This document shows positions 1 to 9,791 of a stretch of 64,000 bases of DNA, piece by piece (position 1 is the stretch's first letter; every line of letters starts with the position of its first letter). The stretch is taken from positions 248,001 through 312,000 of the forward strand of contig NZ_NBYX01000006.1 of assembly GCF_002099195.1 (NCBI RefSeq), given 5' to 3'. A model generated the notes under the pieces. That model saw nothing but the letters and a program-made list of their open reading frames with translations. It did not search any database and was not told the DNA's origin. The DNA is from Burkholderia puraquae. Lineage in GTDB: Bacteria; Pseudomonadota; Gammaproteobacteria; Burkholderiales; Burkholderiaceae. A program made the translations under genes and the position numbers.

Positions 1-867
1 CAGATGAAGGAAGACGACTGGATCGAGACGCTGTTCATCGCGAACACGCACGACTACATCCTGTGCTTCTCGAACCGCGGCCGCGTGTACTGGGTCAAGG
101 TCTATGAAGTGCCGCAGGGCTCGCGCAACTCGCGCGGCCGCCCGATCGTCAACATGTTCCCGCTGCAGGAAGGCGAGAAGATCAACGTCGTGCTGCCGGT
201 CAAGGAATTCTCGGCCGACAAGTTCATCTTCATGGCGACGTCGCTCGGCACCGTGAAGAAGACGCCGCTCGAGGCATTCAGCCGTCCGATGAAGAAGGGC
301 ATCATCGCGGTCGGTCTCGACGACGGCGACTTCCTGATCGGGGCGTCGATCACCGACGGCGCGCACGACGTGATGCTGTTCTCCGACGCCGGCAAGGCCG
401 TGCGCTTCGACGAGAACGACGTGCGTCCGATGGGGCGCGAGGCGCGAGGCGTGCGCGGCATGCAGCTCGAGGACGGGCAGCAGGTCATCGCGCTGCTGGT
501 TGCCGGCAGCGAGGAGCAGACGGTGCTCACCGCGACCGAGAACGGTTACGGCAAGCGCACGCCGATCACCGAGTACACGCGTCACGGCCGCGGCACGAAG
601 GGTATGATCGCGATCCAGACGTCCGAGCGCAACGGCAAGGTCGTGGCTGCGACGCTCGTCGACGCCGAGGATCAGATCATGCTGATCACGACGGCCGGCG
701 TGCTGATTCGCACCCGTGTCTCGGAGATTCGCGAGATGGGGCGTGCCACGCAAGGTGTTACACTCATCAGTCTCGATGAGGGTACCAAGCTCTCCGGCCT
801 GCAGCAGATCGCGGAGGCCGAGGAGGGCGATGGCGAGGCCGACGAGGCGTCGGACGGCGAAGCCTGA
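1..867 (+). CDS. gyrA: DNA gyrase subunit A, C-terminal part (5' end outside window)
   Basis: This is the last 288 codons of gyrase A, the subunit that cuts and rejoins DNA during ATP-driven negative supercoiling. What is present is most of the C-terminal beta-pinwheel that wraps DNA, seen as repeated blades with motifs such as FIANTHDYILCFSNRGRVY, RGRPIVN and NGYGKRTPITEY. The catalytic tyrosine domain and the GyrA box lie upstream of the window. The frame is open from base 1, so the ATG at base 4 is not the start. The protein ends in an acidic Glu/Asp-rich tail (EAEEGDGEADEASDGEA), a common way of tuning wrapping in proteobacterial GyrA. TGA is at 865-867. Confidence 0.97.
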   Translation, partial: QMKEDDWIETLFIANTHDYILCFSNRGRVYWVKVYEVPQGSRNSRGRPIVNMFPLQEGEKINVVLPVKEFSADKFIFMATSLGTVKKTPLEAFSRPMKKGIIAVGLDDGDFLIGASITDGAHDVMLFSDAGKAVRFDENDVRPMGREARGVRGMQLEDGQQVIALLVAGSEEQTVLTATENGYGKRTPITEYTRHGRGTKGMIAIQTSERNGKVVAATLVDAEDQIMLITTAGVLIRTRVSEIREMGRATQGVTLISLDEGTKLSGLQQIAEAEEGDGEADEASDGEA

Positions 868-950
868 AGAACGGATGAGACTCTGGCCGCCGCAGGCGCG
901 AAGCGCCGCGGCCGGCGAGCAACCATTCATATTTCCAAAAGGGAGTGATG

Positions 951-1550
951 ATGCAAAAGCAATTCAAGCAACTGGTTCTGCTGGCTGCACTGGTGCCGAC
1001 GTTCGCGATGGCGCAAGCGCTGTCGAATTCCGCACCGGCTGCTCCGGCGGCAGCTGCGCCGATCGACGCCGACAAGAAGGCAGCGATCAAGGATCTGCTC
1101 GACGCGATCGACGCGCCGAAGCTCGTGTCGGCAATCGGCAACAGCGCCGAAATGCAGGCCAAGCAACTCGTCCCGGCGATCCTGTCGGACGCGCTGTCGG
1201 AAAACAAGACGCTGAACGACAAGCAGAAGCAGGCTGCCGTTCCGACGCTGCAGAAGAACGCTGTGCCGAAGCTGGTCGACGGCGCAGGCAAGGTGTTCGG
1301 TACGCAACAGTTCCAGAGCGACGCGATGTCGGCTCAGTACGACGCGTACGCGAAGTACTACAGCACGTCGGAGATCAAGGATCTGACGACGTTCTACAAG
1401 AGCCCGACGGGCCGCAAGTTCATCCAGGTTCAGGATCAGGTCGGTCGCGACGTGGTCAACGGCCTGATGCAGAAGTACATGCCGCAAGCTATCCAGGCAA
1501 CGCGCACGCAGGCTGACAAGGAAGTCGCAGCAGTCAAGCCGGGCAAGTAA
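951..1550 (+). CDS. Secreted DUF2059-type protein
   Basis: A 199-residue exported protein of unknown function. Residues 1 to about 21 form a signal peptide (basic start, LVLLAALVPTF core, AMA cleavage site). The rest is helical, and the region around residues 125-165 (YYSTSEIKDLTTFYKSPTGRKF) matches the DUF2059 pattern of small periplasmic proteins. Three start codons follow one another (GTG 945, ATG 948, ATG 951). The GGAG at 942-945 best fits the ATG at 951. It stands alone between gyrA and serC, on the same strand, with 83 bases to gyrA. Family membership is fairly secure from the pattern; its role is not known. Confidence 0.8.
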   Translation: MQKQFKQLVLLAALVPTFAMAQALSNSAPAAPAAAAPIDADKKAAIKDLLDAIDAPKLVSAIGNSAEMQAKQLVPAILSDALSENKTLNDKQKQAAVPTLQKNAVPKLVDGAGKVFGTQQFQSDAMSAQYDAYAKYYSTSEIKDLTTFYKSPTGRKFIQVQDQVGRDVVNGLMQKYMPQAIQATRTQADKEVAAVKPGK

Positions 1551-1705
1551 AGCCGTCCAGGCGCGCCCCCGGCCGTTCGGCCGGGTTTGGCGGGAGCCTG
1601 ACGACAGTGCGATAATGGCCGTTTGCGCGCGAGCGCAAGCGGCCATTTCTTTTCTGGCGCGTTCTGCCGGCGGCGAGCCGGTCGCGTCCCTCCGAGGTTT
1701 TCACG

Positions 1706-2788
1706 ATGCGCGTCTTTAATTTCTCCGCCGGCCCTGCGGCGATGCCCGAGGAAGTGCTGCGGCAAGCTGCCGACGAAATGCTCGACTGGCACGGCAGCGG
1801 CATGAGCGTGATGGAGATGAGCCATCGCGGCAAGGAGTTCATGTCGATCCACGAGGCCGCGCTGACCGACCTGCGTGACCTGCTCGGCGTGCCGGCCAGC
1901 CACCGCATCCTGTTCCTGCAGGGCGGTGGTATCGCGGAAAACGCGATCGTGCCGATGAACCTGCTCGGGTCGCGCACGACGGCGGACTTCGTCGTGACGG
2001 GCTCGTGGTCGCAGAAATCGTTCAACGAAGCGAAGAAATACGGCACGCCGCATCTCGCCGCAACCGGCAAGACGGAAGACGGCTTCACGCGTGCGCCCGC
2101 GTACGCCGAATGGCAACTGTCGGACGATCCGGCCTACGTGCATTTGTGCACCAACGAGACGATCGACGGCGTCGAGACGTTCGAGATTCCCGATCTCGGT
2201 GACGTGCCGCTGGTCGCGGATGTCTCGTCACACATCCTGTCGCGTCCGATGGACGTCGCGAAGTACGGTGTTCTGTTCGGCGGTGCGCAGAAGAACATCG
2301 GGATGGCCGGCGTGACGCTCGTGATCGTGCGCGAGGATCTGCTCGACCGCGCGCTGTCGATCTGCCCGTCCGCATTCGAATGGAAGACCATCGCCGCGAA
2401 CAACTCGCTGTACAACACGCCGCCCACCTACGCGATCTACATCGCGGGCCTCGTGTTCCAGTGGCTGAAGCGGCAGGGCGGCCTCGAAGCGATCGAGGCC
2501 CGCAATATCGAAAAAGCGAAGCTGCTCTACGACACGATCGATACGAGCAGCTTCTATCTGAACAAGGTCGAGCCGGCAGCACGTTCGCGGATGAACGTGC
2601 CGTTTTTCCTGGCCGACGAAACGCGCAACGAAGACTTCCTTGCCGGCGCAAAGGCGCGCGGGCTGCTGCAGCTGAAGGGCCACAAGTCCGTCGGCGGCAT
2701 GCGGGCGTCGATCTACAACGCGGTGCCGCTCGAGGGCGTGAAAGCGCTCGTCGAGTACATGAAGGACTTCGAGCAGCGCGGCGCCTGA
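1706..2788 (+). CDS. serC: Phosphoserine aminotransferase
   Basis: A 360-residue PLP enzyme of class V aminotransferases. It converts 3-phosphohydroxypyruvate and glutamate to phosphoserine in serine synthesis, and also acts in pyridoxine synthesis. The start [14 protein letters not shown] and the pyridoxal-binding lysine in GGAQKNIG (Lys196) are diagnostic, and the length matches the family. It begins a same-strand run serC-pheA-tyrA-aroA-cmk-rpsA-ihfB with short gaps, the usual supraoperon of betaproteobacteria that links serine, aromatic amino acids and ribosomal protein S1. The gap to pheA is 33 bases. Confidence 0.97.
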   Translation: MRVFNFSAGPAAMPEEVLRQAADEMLDWHGSGMSVMEMSHRGKEFMSIHEAALTDLRDLLGVPASHRILFLQGGGIAENAIVPMNLLGSRTTADFVVTGSWSQKSFNEAKKYGTPHLAATGKTEDGFTRAPAYAEWQLSDDPAYVHLCTNETIDGVETFEIPDLGDVPLVADVSSHILSRPMDVAKYGVLFGGAQKNIGMAGVTLVIVREDLLDRALSICPSAFEWKTIAANNSLYNTPPTYAIYIAGLVFQWLKRQGGLEAIEARNIEKAKLLYDTIDTSSFYLNKVEPAARSRMNVPFFLADETRNEDFLAGAKARGLLQLKGHKSVGGMRASIYNAVPLEGVKALVEYMKDFEQRGA

Positions 2789-2821
2789 CGGCGGCGCTGC
2801 TCAAACAGCACGGCAAAACGC

Positions 2822-3904
2822 ATGGACGACGAACTGAATTCCCGCCTGAAACCGCTGCGCGATCGCATCGACGCGATCGACGCGCAGCTGATCGCGCTCC
2901 TGAACCAGCGTGCCGCGGTGGCGCTGGAGGTGGGCGAGGTCAAGAAGCATTTCAACGCGCCGGTGTTCCGGCCGGAGCGCGAGCTGCAGGTGATCGCGCG
3001 GCTGCAGGACATGAGCGCGGGGCCGCTCGCGAGCGAGCACATCAGCGCCATCTGGCGCGAGATCATGGCCGCGAGCCGCGCGCTCGAACAGACGATCCAC
3101 GTCGCATTCCTCGGGCCGGTCGGCACGTACAGCGAACAGGCGATGCTCGAGTATTTCGGCCAGTCGATCGAAGGGCTGCCGTGCCCGTCGATCGACGAGG
3201 TGTTCCGCTCGGTCGAGGCTGGCGCGTCCGCGTTCGGCATCGCGCCCGTCGAGAATTCGACCGAAGGGGCCGTGTCGCGCACGCTCGACCTATTGCTGCA
3301 GACGCAACTGCTGATCAGCGGCGAGCTTGCACTACCGATTCATCACAACCTGCTGACGCAGGGCGGCACGCTCGACGGCGTGAAGCGCGTCTGTGCGCAT
3401 GCGCAGGCGCTTGCGCAATGCCAGCAGTGGCTCGCGGCGAACGCGCCGCAGCTCGAACGGCAGGCTGTGGCGAGCAACGCGGAGGCCGCGCGTCTCGCGG
3501 CGGCCGATCCGACCGTCGCGGCGATCGCGGGTGACCGCGCGGCCGCGCACTACGGTTTGCAGATCGCGTTCTCGCTGATCCAGGACGATCCGCATAACCG
3601 TACGCGCTTCGTGATTATCGGCAAGCAGCCGGCCGGGCAAAGCGGTCACGACCAGACGTCGCTGATCGTGTCGGTGAAGAACGAGCCGGGCGCCGTGTTC
3701 AAGCTGCTCGAGCCGCTCGCGCGGCACGGCGTGTCGATGACGCGCTTCGAGTCGCGCCCGGCGCGCGTCGGCACGTGGGAGTACTACTTCTACATCGACA
3801 TCGAAGGGCACCGGGACGATGCGGCGGTGGCGGCCGCGCTCGCGGAACTCGGCCAGAAGGCCGCGTTCCTGAAGATACTCGGTTCGTATCCAAGCGCACG
3901 CTGA
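2822..3904 (+). CDS. pheA: Bifunctional chorismate mutase / prephenate dehydratase
   Basis: The 360-residue P-protein makes phenylpyruvate from chorismate. Residues 1 to about 90 are an AroQ chorismate mutase (RLKPLRDRIDAIDAQLIALLNQRA). About 95-275 is prephenate dehydratase, beginning VAFLGPVGTYSEQA and carrying the NRTRF motif with the catalytic threonine. About 280-355 is an ACT domain with SMTRFESRPAR, the ESRP element that binds phenylalanine for feedback inhibition. All three domains look intact, so inhibition by phenylalanine is expected from the family. The next gene, tyrA, starts 186 bases later after a G+C-rich gap. Confidence 0.96.
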   Translation: MDDELNSRLKPLRDRIDAIDAQLIALLNQRAAVALEVGEVKKHFNAPVFRPERELQVIARLQDMSAGPLASEHISAIWREIMAASRALEQTIHVAFLGPVGTYSEQAMLEYFGQSIEGLPCPSIDEVFRSVEAGASAFGIAPVENSTEGAVSRTLDLLLQTQLLISGELALPIHHNLLTQGGTLDGVKRVCAHAQALAQCQQWLAANAPQLERQAVASNAEAARLAAADPTVAAIAGDRAAAHYGLQIAFSLIQDDPHNRTRFVIIGKQPAGQSGHDQTSLIVSVKNEPGAVFKLLEPLARHGVSMTRFESRPARVGTWEYYFYIDIEGHRDDAAVAAALAELGQKAAFLKILGSYPSAR

Positions 3905-4090
3905 TGCGCGGCGGCCCGTCGCCTGTGCGAGCAGGCGTTGCGGCCAGGCGGGCAGGGCAGGCCGGTCGGCGCTGCCGAAGGCGGGTTCGGGCGATGTCCG
4001 GCGCAGGGTGTGCCGGATGCGGGCCCGTTGCCCGGAATCTGGAATTCCGCGTGCGGGATGTTGTCCCGCGCGCGTAACTTGGCTCTTGTC
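3905..4090. other. GC-rich gene-free gap between pheA and tyrA
   Basis: These 186 bases hold no convincing gene. An open frame continuous with tyrA crosses most of the gap but encodes only Gly/Pro/Arg-rich low-complexity residues. There is no clear terminator. In some related betaproteobacteria a hisC gene lies at this place; I find no recognisable hisC fragment here. Confidence 0.5.
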
Positions 4091-5017
4091 GTGTCAGGCT
4101 TTGCATTCAACAAACTGGTCATTTTCGGCGTCGGCCTGATCGGCGGATCGCTGGCCCGCGCGCTGCGCGAGCGCGCGACGGGCGGCGCGGGCGAGATCGT
4201 CGGCGTGGGCCGCTCGCGTGCGTCGGTCGAGCGCGCGCTCGCGCTCGGCGTGATCGACCGCGCGGCGGCGCTCGACGACGACGCGCAATTGCGCGACGCG
4301 CTGGCCGGTGCCGATCTCGTGCTGCTGGCGGCACCCGTCGCGCAGACGGGCCCATTGCTTGCGCGCATCGCGCCGTGGCTTGAAGAGGCGACGATCGTCA
4401 CCGATGCGGGCAGCACCAAGTCCGATGTCGTTGCGGCCGCGCGTGACGTGCTCGGCGCGCGCATCGCGCAGTTCGTGCCGGGGCATCCGATTGCCGGTCG
4501 CGAGTCGAGCGGCGTCGAGGCCGCGTTGCCGGATCTGTACGTCGGCCGTAATGTCGTGCTGTGCCCGCTGCCGGAGAACGCACCCGGATCCGTCGCGCGG
4601 ATCGACGCGATGTGGCGCGCGACCGGTGCCGACGTGCGCACGATGAGCACGGAGCAGCACGATCGCGTATTTGCGTCGATCAGCCATCTGCCGCACGTGC
4701 TGTCGTTCGCGCTTGTCGAGCAGATCCTCGGCGAGGCCGACGCGGAACTGAAATTCTCGTATGCGGCGGGAGGTTTCCGCGACTTCACGCGCATCGCGGC
4801 GTCGAGCCCGGAGATGTGGCGCGACGTATGCGTCGCGAACCGCGCGGCGCTGCTCGACGAACTCGACGGCTACACGCGCGTGCTCACGCGGTTGCGCGCG
4901 GCGATCGACGCCGGCGACGGCGCGGCGCTCGAAGCGGTGTTCACGCGCTCGCGCGCCGCGCGCAAGGCATGGCAGGAGCGTGGCGGCACGCCCGCTGCCG
5001 AACCGGTCAAGAAATAA
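4091..5017 (+). CDS. tyrA: Prephenate dehydrogenase
   Basis: A 308-residue TyrA that oxidises and decarboxylates prephenate to 4-hydroxyphenylpyruvate for tyrosine. The N-terminal Rossmann site reads [16 protein letters not shown], and the [10 protein letters not shown] motif with its catalytic histidine follows. There is no fused mutase or ACT domain. The chosen start is GTG 4091, giving [15 protein letters not shown]. The frame is open further upstream and ATG 4058 is an alternative, but residues before 4091 are low-complexity. No strong ribosome-binding site is visible. The aroA start follows 13 bases after the stop, so translation of the two is probably linked. Confidence 0.93.
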   Translation: MSGFAFNKLVIFGVGLIGGSLARALRERATGGAGEIVGVGRSRASVERALALGVIDRAAALDDDAQLRDALAGADLVLLAAPVAQTGPLLARIAPWLEEATIVTDAGSTKSDVVAAARDVLGARIAQFVPGHPIAGRESSGVEAALPDLYVGRNVVLCPLPENAPGSVARIDAMWRATGADVRTMSTEQHDRVFASISHLPHVLSFALVEQILGEADAELKFSYAAGGFRDFTRIAASSPEMWRDVCVANRAALLDELDGYTRVLTRLRAAIDAGDGAALEAVFTRSRAARKAWQERGGTPAAEPVKK

Positions 5018-5030
5018 CAGGACGATTCCC

Positions 5031-6335
5031 ATGGACTATCTCGATCTCGGCCCGTACTCCAGCGCATCGGGCACCGTGCGCCTGCCCGGCTCGAAGAGTA
5101 TTTCGAACCGCGTGCTGCTGCTTGCGGCGCTTGCCGAAGGCGAAACGACGATCACCAACCTGCTCGACTCCGACGACACGCGTGTGATGCTCGACGCACT
5201 CGGCAAACTCGGCGTGAAGCTCGCGCGCGACGGCGACACCTGTGTCGTCACGGGCACGCGCGGCGCATTCACCGCGAAGTCGGCCGACCTGTTCCTCGGT
5301 AACGCGGGCACGGCTGTTCGGCCGCTGACTGCCGCGCTCGCGGTGAACGGCGGCGACTACCGCGTGCACGGCGTGCCGCGCATGCACGAGCGGCCGATCG
5401 GCGATCTCGTCGACGGCCTGCGGCAGATCGGTGCGCAGATCGACTACGAGCTGAACGAGGGCTATCCGCCGCTGCGCATCAAGCCCGCGAACATTTCCGT
5501 CGACGCGCCGATCCGTGTGCGCGGCGACGTGTCGAGCCAGTTCCTCACGGCGCTGCTGATGACGCTGCCGCTCGTGAAGGCGAAGGATGGCAAGACCGTC
5601 GTCGAGGTCGACGGCGAGCTGATCTCGAAGCCGTACATCGACATCACGATCCGGCTGATGGAGCGCTTCGGCGTGACCGTCGAGCGCGACGGCTGGCAGC
5701 GCTTCGTCGTGCCGGCAGGCGTGCGCTACCGCTCGCCGGGGCGGATCATGGTCGAGGGCGATGCGTCGTCCGCGTCCTATTTCCTCGCGGCCGGCGCGCT
5801 TGGCGGCGGTCCGCTGCGCGTCGAAGGCGTGGGGCGCGCGAGCATCCAGGGCGACGTCGGTTTCGCGAACGCGCTGATGCAGATGGGCGCGAACGTGACG
5901 ATGGGCGACGACTGGATCGACGTGCGCGGCATCGGCCACGATCACGGCAAGCTCGAGCCGATCGACATGGACTTCAACCTGATCCCCGATGCGGCGATGA
6001 CCATCGCGGTCGCGGCGCTGTTCGCGAACGGCACGAGCACGCTGCGCAACATCGCGAGCTGGCGCGTGAAGGAAACCGATCGCATCGCGGCGATGGCGAC
6101 CGAGCTGCGCAAGGTTGGCGCGATCGTCGAGGAAGGCCCGGACTATCTCGTCGTCACGCCGCCGGAAAGGCTCACGCCGAACGCGGCGATCGATACGTAC
6201 GACGATCACCGGATGGCGATGTGCTTCTCGCTCGTCAGCCTGGGCGGCGTGCCCGTGCGGATCAACGATCCGAAGTGCGTCGGCAAGACGTTCCCCGACT
6301 ATTTCGACCGCTTCGCCGCGCTCGCCAAAGCCTGA
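5031..6335 (+). CDS. aroA: 3-phosphoshikimate 1-carboxyvinyltransferase (EPSP synthase)
   Basis: A 434-residue EPSP synthase that joins PEP to shikimate 3-phosphate, the sixth step of the shikimate pathway. Family motifs are clear: [19 protein letters not shown] near the N-terminus, [17 protein letters not shown] (PEP-binding loop), [14 protein letters not shown], and [11 protein letters not shown] near the end. It looks like a class I enzyme. The ATG at 5031 was chosen because the protein begins directly at the conserved MDYLDLGP start; the frame is open far upstream only as a shadow of tyrA. The cmk start lies 13 bases beyond the stop. Confidence 0.97.
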   Translation: MDYLDLGPYSSASGTVRLPGSKSISNRVLLLAALAEGETTITNLLDSDDTRVMLDALGKLGVKLARDGDTCVVTGTRGAFTAKSADLFLGNAGTAVRPLTAALAVNGGDYRVHGVPRMHERPIGDLVDGLRQIGAQIDYELNEGYPPLRIKPANISVDAPIRVRGDVSSQFLTALLMTLPLVKAKDGKTVVEVDGELISKPYIDITIRLMERFGVTVERDGWQRFVVPAGVRYRSPGRIMVEGDASSASYFLAAGALGGGPLRVEGVGRASIQGDVGFANALMQMGANVTMGDDWIDVRGIGHDHGKLEPIDMDFNLIPDAAMTIAVAALFANGTSTLRNIASWRVKETDRIAAMATELRKVGAIVEEGPDYLVVTPPERLTPNAAIDTYDDHRMAMCFSLVSLGGVPVRINDPKCVGKTFPDYFDRFAALAKA

Positions 6336-6348
6336 CCCGACTGTCCTG

Positions 6349-7035
6349 ATGAAATCGACCCGACCCTTTCACCCGACTCCCGTCATCACGATCGACGGCC
6401 CGACTGCTTCCGGCAAGGGCACCGTTGCCGCGCTCGTCGCCGCGCATCTTGGCTTCCACCTGCTCGACAGCGGCGCGCTGTACCGCCTCGCCGCGCTCGC
6501 GAGCGTGCGCTACGGCATCGCGGCAGAGGACATCGACGCGCTGGTGAAGCTGATCGACGATCTCCACATCACGTTCCGCGAAGGCTGTGCGCAGCTCGAT
6601 GGCGTCGATGTGTCGAACGACATCCGCGCCGAAGCGGTCGGCAACCGCGCATCGGCGATTGCCGTGCACGGGCCGGTGCGTACCGCGCTCGTCGCGCGCC
6701 AGCGCGCGTTCCGCAAGACGCCGGGCCTCGTTGCGGACGGGCGTGACATGGGCACCGTGATCTTCCCGGACGCCGTGCTGAAGGTGTTCCTGACGGCTAG
6801 CGCCGAGGCGCGCGCGACCAGACGGCATAAGCAATTGATGCAAAAAGGTTTTTCTGCTAATATAGATGACTTGCTCCGGGATCTTCGTGAACGTGACGCG
6901 CGCGACAGCAATCGCGCGGCCGCGCCGCTGAAGCCCGCAGCAGATGCCAAGCTGCTCGATACGTCGGCGCTTTCGGTCGATGAAGCCGTCGATCAGGTGC
7001 TGCAGTGGTACCGGGCACTCGGCCAGCCCGCCTGA
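6349..7035 (+). CDS. cmk: Cytidylate kinase
   Basis: A 228-residue CMP/dCMP kinase of pyrimidine nucleotide salvage. The P-loop is GPTASGKGT close to the N-terminus, followed by [13 protein letters not shown], the nucleotide-binding [13 protein letters not shown], and an [10 protein letters not shown] lid. The length matches the bacterial family. ATG 6349 is preceded by the aroA stop only 13 bases upstream. A sigma70-like promoter lies inside the coding sequence at 6835-6863 (listed separately), and that stretch is distinctly A+T-rich compared with the rest of the gene. The cmk-rpsA pairing is conserved widely in proteobacteria. Confidence 0.96.
   Translation: MKSTRPFHPTPVITIDGPTASGKGTVAALVAAHLGFHLLDSGALYRLAALASVRYGIAAEDIDALVKLIDDLHITFREGCAQLDGVDVSNDIRAEAVGNRASAIAVHGPVRTALVARQRAFRKTPGLVADGRDMGTVIFPDAVLKVFLTASAEARATRRHKQLMQKGFSANIDDLLRDLRERDARDSNRAAAPLKPAADAKLLDTSALSVDEAVDQVLQWYRALGQPA
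6835..6863 (+). promoter_or_regulatory. Sigma70-type promoter inside cmk, probably for rpsA
   Basis: TTGATG (6835-6840), a 17-base spacer, then TAATAT (6858-6863). The surrounding bases are A+T-rich within a G+C-rich gene, which supports selection for a promoter. In Escherichia coli, rpsA promoters also lie in the upstream cmk gene. Transcription would begin near 6870, about 300 bases before rpsA. Confidence 0.65.
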
Positions 7036-7176
7036 GAAGGCGGGTGGCGGTAGGTGCTCCGTGCATAAGTGCGGAGCGTGTTTCGAACCCTTAACCCCGT
7101 GTGGAACTCGATCTGGCCCTTTCAGCCTGCCATTCCGGCCGGCGTGGCACAGCGATCCATGCACAATCAGATTTTT

Positions 7177-8889
7177 ATGTCCGACCTGCAAACCTCCAAC
7201 CCGAATACTGAATCTTTCGCGGCTCTGTTCGAAGAGTCGCTGACCCGCCAAGACATGCGCGCCGGCGAAGTGATTTCCGCCGAAGTCGTGCGCGTCGACC
7301 ACAACTTCGTGGTCGTCAATGCAGGCCTGAAGTCCGAGGCTTACATTCCGATCGAGGAATTCCTGAACGATCAGGGCGAGGTTGAGGTGCAGTCGGGCGA
7401 TTTCGTGTCCGTCGCGATCGACGCACTCGAAAACGGCTACGGCGACACGATCCTGTCGCGCGACAAGGCGAAGCGCCTTGCATCGTGGCTGTCGCTGGAA
7501 AAGGCTCTCGACAACAACGAACTCGTCACCGGCACGATCACCGGCAAGGTGAAGGGCGGCATGACCGTGATGGTCAACGGTATCCGCGCGTTCCTGCCGG
7601 GTTCGCTGGTCGACACGCGTCCGGTCAAGGACACGACCCCGTACGAAGGCAAGACGCTCGAGTTCCGCGTGATCAAGCTCGATCGCAAGCGTAACAACGT
7701 CGTGCTGTCGCGTCGTGCAGTGATCGAAGCAACCCAGGGCGAAGAGCGCGCGAAGCTGCTCGAGACGCTGAAGGAAGGCGCGATCGTCAACGGCGTGGTC
7801 AAGAACATCACCGATTACGGCGCGTTCGTCGACCTCGGCGGCATCGACGGCCTGCTGCACATCACCGACATCGCATGGCGTCGTGTGCGTCACCCGAGCG
7901 AAGTCCTGTCGGTTGGCCAGGAAGTTACCGCGAAGATCCTCAAGTTCGACCAAGAGAAGAACCGCGTCTCGCTGGGCATCAAGCAACTGGGCGACGATCC
8001 GTGGGAAGGCATCTCGCGCCGTTACCCGTCGGGCACGCGCCTGTTCGGCAAGGTCACGAACATCACCGACTACGGCGCATTCGTCGAAGTGGAATCGGGC
8101 ATCGAAGGCCTCGTCCACGTGTCGGAAATGGACTGGACCAACAAGAACGTTGCGCCGTCGAAGGTTGTCCAGCTGGGCGACGAAGTCGAAGTCATGGTCC
8201 TCGAGATCGACGAAGACCGTCGTCGTATCAGCCTCGGCATGAAGCAGTGCAAGCCGAATCCGTGGGATGACTTCAGCCGCAACTTCAAGAAGGGCGACAA
8301 GATCACGGGCGCAATCAAGTCGATCACCGACTTCGGCGTGTTCATCGGTCTGCCGGGCGGCATCGACGGCCTGGTCCACCTGTCGGACCTGTCGTGGAGC
8401 GAAACCGGCGAGGAAGCCGTTCGCAAGTACAAGAAGGGCGACGAAGTCGAAGCAATCGTGCTCGGTATCGACGTCGAGAAGGAGCGTATTTCGCTCGGCA
8501 TCAAGCAGCTCGAAGGCGACCCGTTCAGCAACTACGTTGCAATGAACGACAAGGGCTCGATCGTCGACGGCGTCGTGAAGACGGTCGATGCGAAGGGTGC
8601 GGTCGTCACGCTGACGGGTGACGTCGAAGGCTACCTGCGCGCGTCGGAAATCTCGCAGGATCGCGTCGAAGACGCACGCAACGTGCTGAAGGAAGGCGAC
8701 AAGGTCAACGCGATGGTGATCAACATCGATCGCAAGTCGCGCGGCATCAACCTGTCGATCAAGGCGAAGGATTCGGCTGAACAACAGGAAGCGATCCGCG
8801 GCCTGCAGTCGGACACCAGCTCTGCTGCGACCGGTACGACCAACCTCGGCGCGCTGCTGAAGGCGAAGCTCGACGGCCAGAACCAGTAA
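7177..8889 (+). CDS. rpsA: 30S ribosomal protein S1
   Basis: A 570-residue S1, which brings mRNA to the 30S subunit. Six S1 (OB-fold) repeats follow one another, recognisable by repeated phrases such as [55 protein letters not shown] and [20 protein letters not shown]. The start ATG 7177 gives [10 protein letters not shown]; upstream in-frame codons (from 7069) look non-coding. The gene follows cmk after 141 bases and precedes ihfB by 22. Expression is expected from both the serC read-through and the internal cmk promoter. Confidence 0.97.
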   Translation: MSDLQTSNPNTESFAALFEESLTRQDMRAGEVISAEVVRVDHNFVVVNAGLKSEAYIPIEEFLNDQGEVEVQSGDFVSVAIDALENGYGDTILSRDKAKRLASWLSLEKALDNNELVTGTITGKVKGGMTVMVNGIRAFLPGSLVDTRPVKDTTPYEGKTLEFRVIKLDRKRNNVVLSRRAVIEATQGEERAKLLETLKEGAIVNGVVKNITDYGAFVDLGGIDGLLHITDIAWRRVRHPSEVLSVGQEVTAKILKFDQEKNRVSLGIKQLGDDPWEGISRRYPSGTRLFGKVTNITDYGAFVEVESGIEGLVHVSEMDWTNKNVAPSKVVQLGDEVEVMVLEIDEDRRRISLGMKQCKPNPWDDFSRNFKKGDKITGAIKSITDFGVFIGLPGGIDGLVHLSDLSWSETGEEAVRKYKKGDEVEAIVLGIDVEKERISLGIKQLEGDPFSNYVAMNDKGSIVDGVVKTVDAKGAVVTLTGDVEGYLRASEISQDRVEDARNVLKEGDKVNAMVINIDRKSRGINLSIKAKDSAEQQEAIRGLQSDTSSAATGTTNLGALLKAKLDGQNQ

Positions 8890-8911
8890 GCCTCACGAGG
8901 TCTGCTGAAGT

Positions 8912-9235
8912 ATGACCAAATCCGAGTTGGTCGCGCAGCTGGCATCGCGATTTCCGCAACTTGTCCTCAAGGATGCGGATTTCGCGGTGAAAACGATGCT
9001 CGATGCGATGTCTGACGCCCTGGCGAAAGGGCATCGCATTGAAATTCGGGGTTTCGGCAGCTTTGGCCTCAACCGTCGCCCGGCGCGCGTCGGACGCAAC
9101 CCGAAGTCGGGGGAGAAAGTGCAGGTGCCCGAGAAATTCGTGCCGCACTTCAAGCCTGGCAAGGAATTGCGTGAACGCGTCGACGGCCGCGCCGGTGAGC
9201 CGCTGAAGGCTGACGATCCGGACGACGAGCGTTGA
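8912..9235 (+). CDS. ihfB: Integration host factor subunit beta
   Basis: A 107-residue HU/IHF-family DNA-bending protein, the beta partner of the IHF heterodimer that makes sharp bends in recombination, replication and sigma54 promoters. The start [11 protein letters not shown], the [15 protein letters not shown] core and [12 protein letters not shown] at the DNA-inserting beta arm are diagnostic. The C-terminal tail is longer and more charged (ADDPDDER) than the E. coli protein. It lies 22 bases after rpsA and ends the operon at a strong terminator (9281-9306). Confidence 0.96.
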   Translation: MTKSELVAQLASRFPQLVLKDADFAVKTMLDAMSDALAKGHRIEIRGFGSFGLNRRPARVGRNPKSGEKVQVPEKFVPHFKPGKELRERVDGRAGEPLKADDPDDER

Positions 9236-9280
9236 GCGTCTCCGGTTTGCCCGGGACCCATCCGGCGAAGGCTGAAAAGA

Positions 9281-9306
9281 AAAGCGCCCCTTGTGGGCGC
9301 TTTTTT
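9281..9306 (+). terminator. Intrinsic terminator after ihfB
   Basis: AAAGCGCCC and GGGCGCTTT form a 9-bp stem around CTTGT, followed by six Ts. It closes the serC to ihfB unit. Confidence 0.9.
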
Positions 9307-9444
9307 CATTTCCGGCCATCGCCGCGCAACGGGGGCGCGCAGGATGTGCGCAGCCGCGGAAACGCATCCTTTACAATACGGGTCGATTCGGCGCGACGAA
9401 GGGGAGTCGCGCGCCGCGGCAAACCTCAACAAAGAGAGGGCTTC

Positions 9445-9738
9445 ATGAAGTTTATCGTCTGGCTGATCCGGGTATTGGTGTTCGTACTGCTGCTGGTGCT
9501 CGCGTTGGCCAATACGCAAACCGCGACGCTGAATTTCGTTGCCGGCTATTCGTGGCAAGCGCCGCTGGTCCTGATCGGCCTGGCGTTCTTCGCCGTGGGG
9601 CTGCTGGCCGGTTTGCTGTCCGCGCTGCCTTCGATCTTCCGTCTGCGCCTCGAGAACGGGCGCCTGAAGCGCGATCTGCGCGCGGCGCGCGAAACGCCGG
9701 CCGTCATCGACCAGCCGCCGATGCCGCCCGTCATTTAA
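9445..9738 (+). CDS. lapA: LapA-family inner-membrane protein
   Basis: A 97-residue membrane protein of the LapA (YciS, DUF1049) family. Two hydrophobic helices lie at about residues 3-22 and 40-63, separated by the typical ANTQTATLNFVAGYSWQAPL stretch, with a basic cytoplasmic tail (RLENGRLKRDLRAARE). ATG 9445 is preceded by AGAGAGGG, a good ribosome-binding site. In E. coli LapA works beside LapB in controlling lipopolysaccharide synthesis. Here lapB begins 53 bases downstream and the pairing supports the name. Confidence 0.88.
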   Translation: MKFIVWLIRVLVFVLLLVLALANTQTATLNFVAGYSWQAPLVLIGLAFFAVGLLAGLLSALPSIFRLRLENGRLKRDLRAARETPAVIDQPPMPPVI

Positions 9739-9791
9739 CACGGACGCCGCGCGATCATCGCGCGGTTTTCGTCTCTGCTTCGATATTTCGC

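Noticed and set aside
6262-8784. An 840-codon open frame on the minus strand
   Set aside because: It lies antisense to cmk and rpsA, is made of Arg/Asp/His/Val-rich shadow sequence, and shows no domain. It follows from the G+C codon bias of the true genes.
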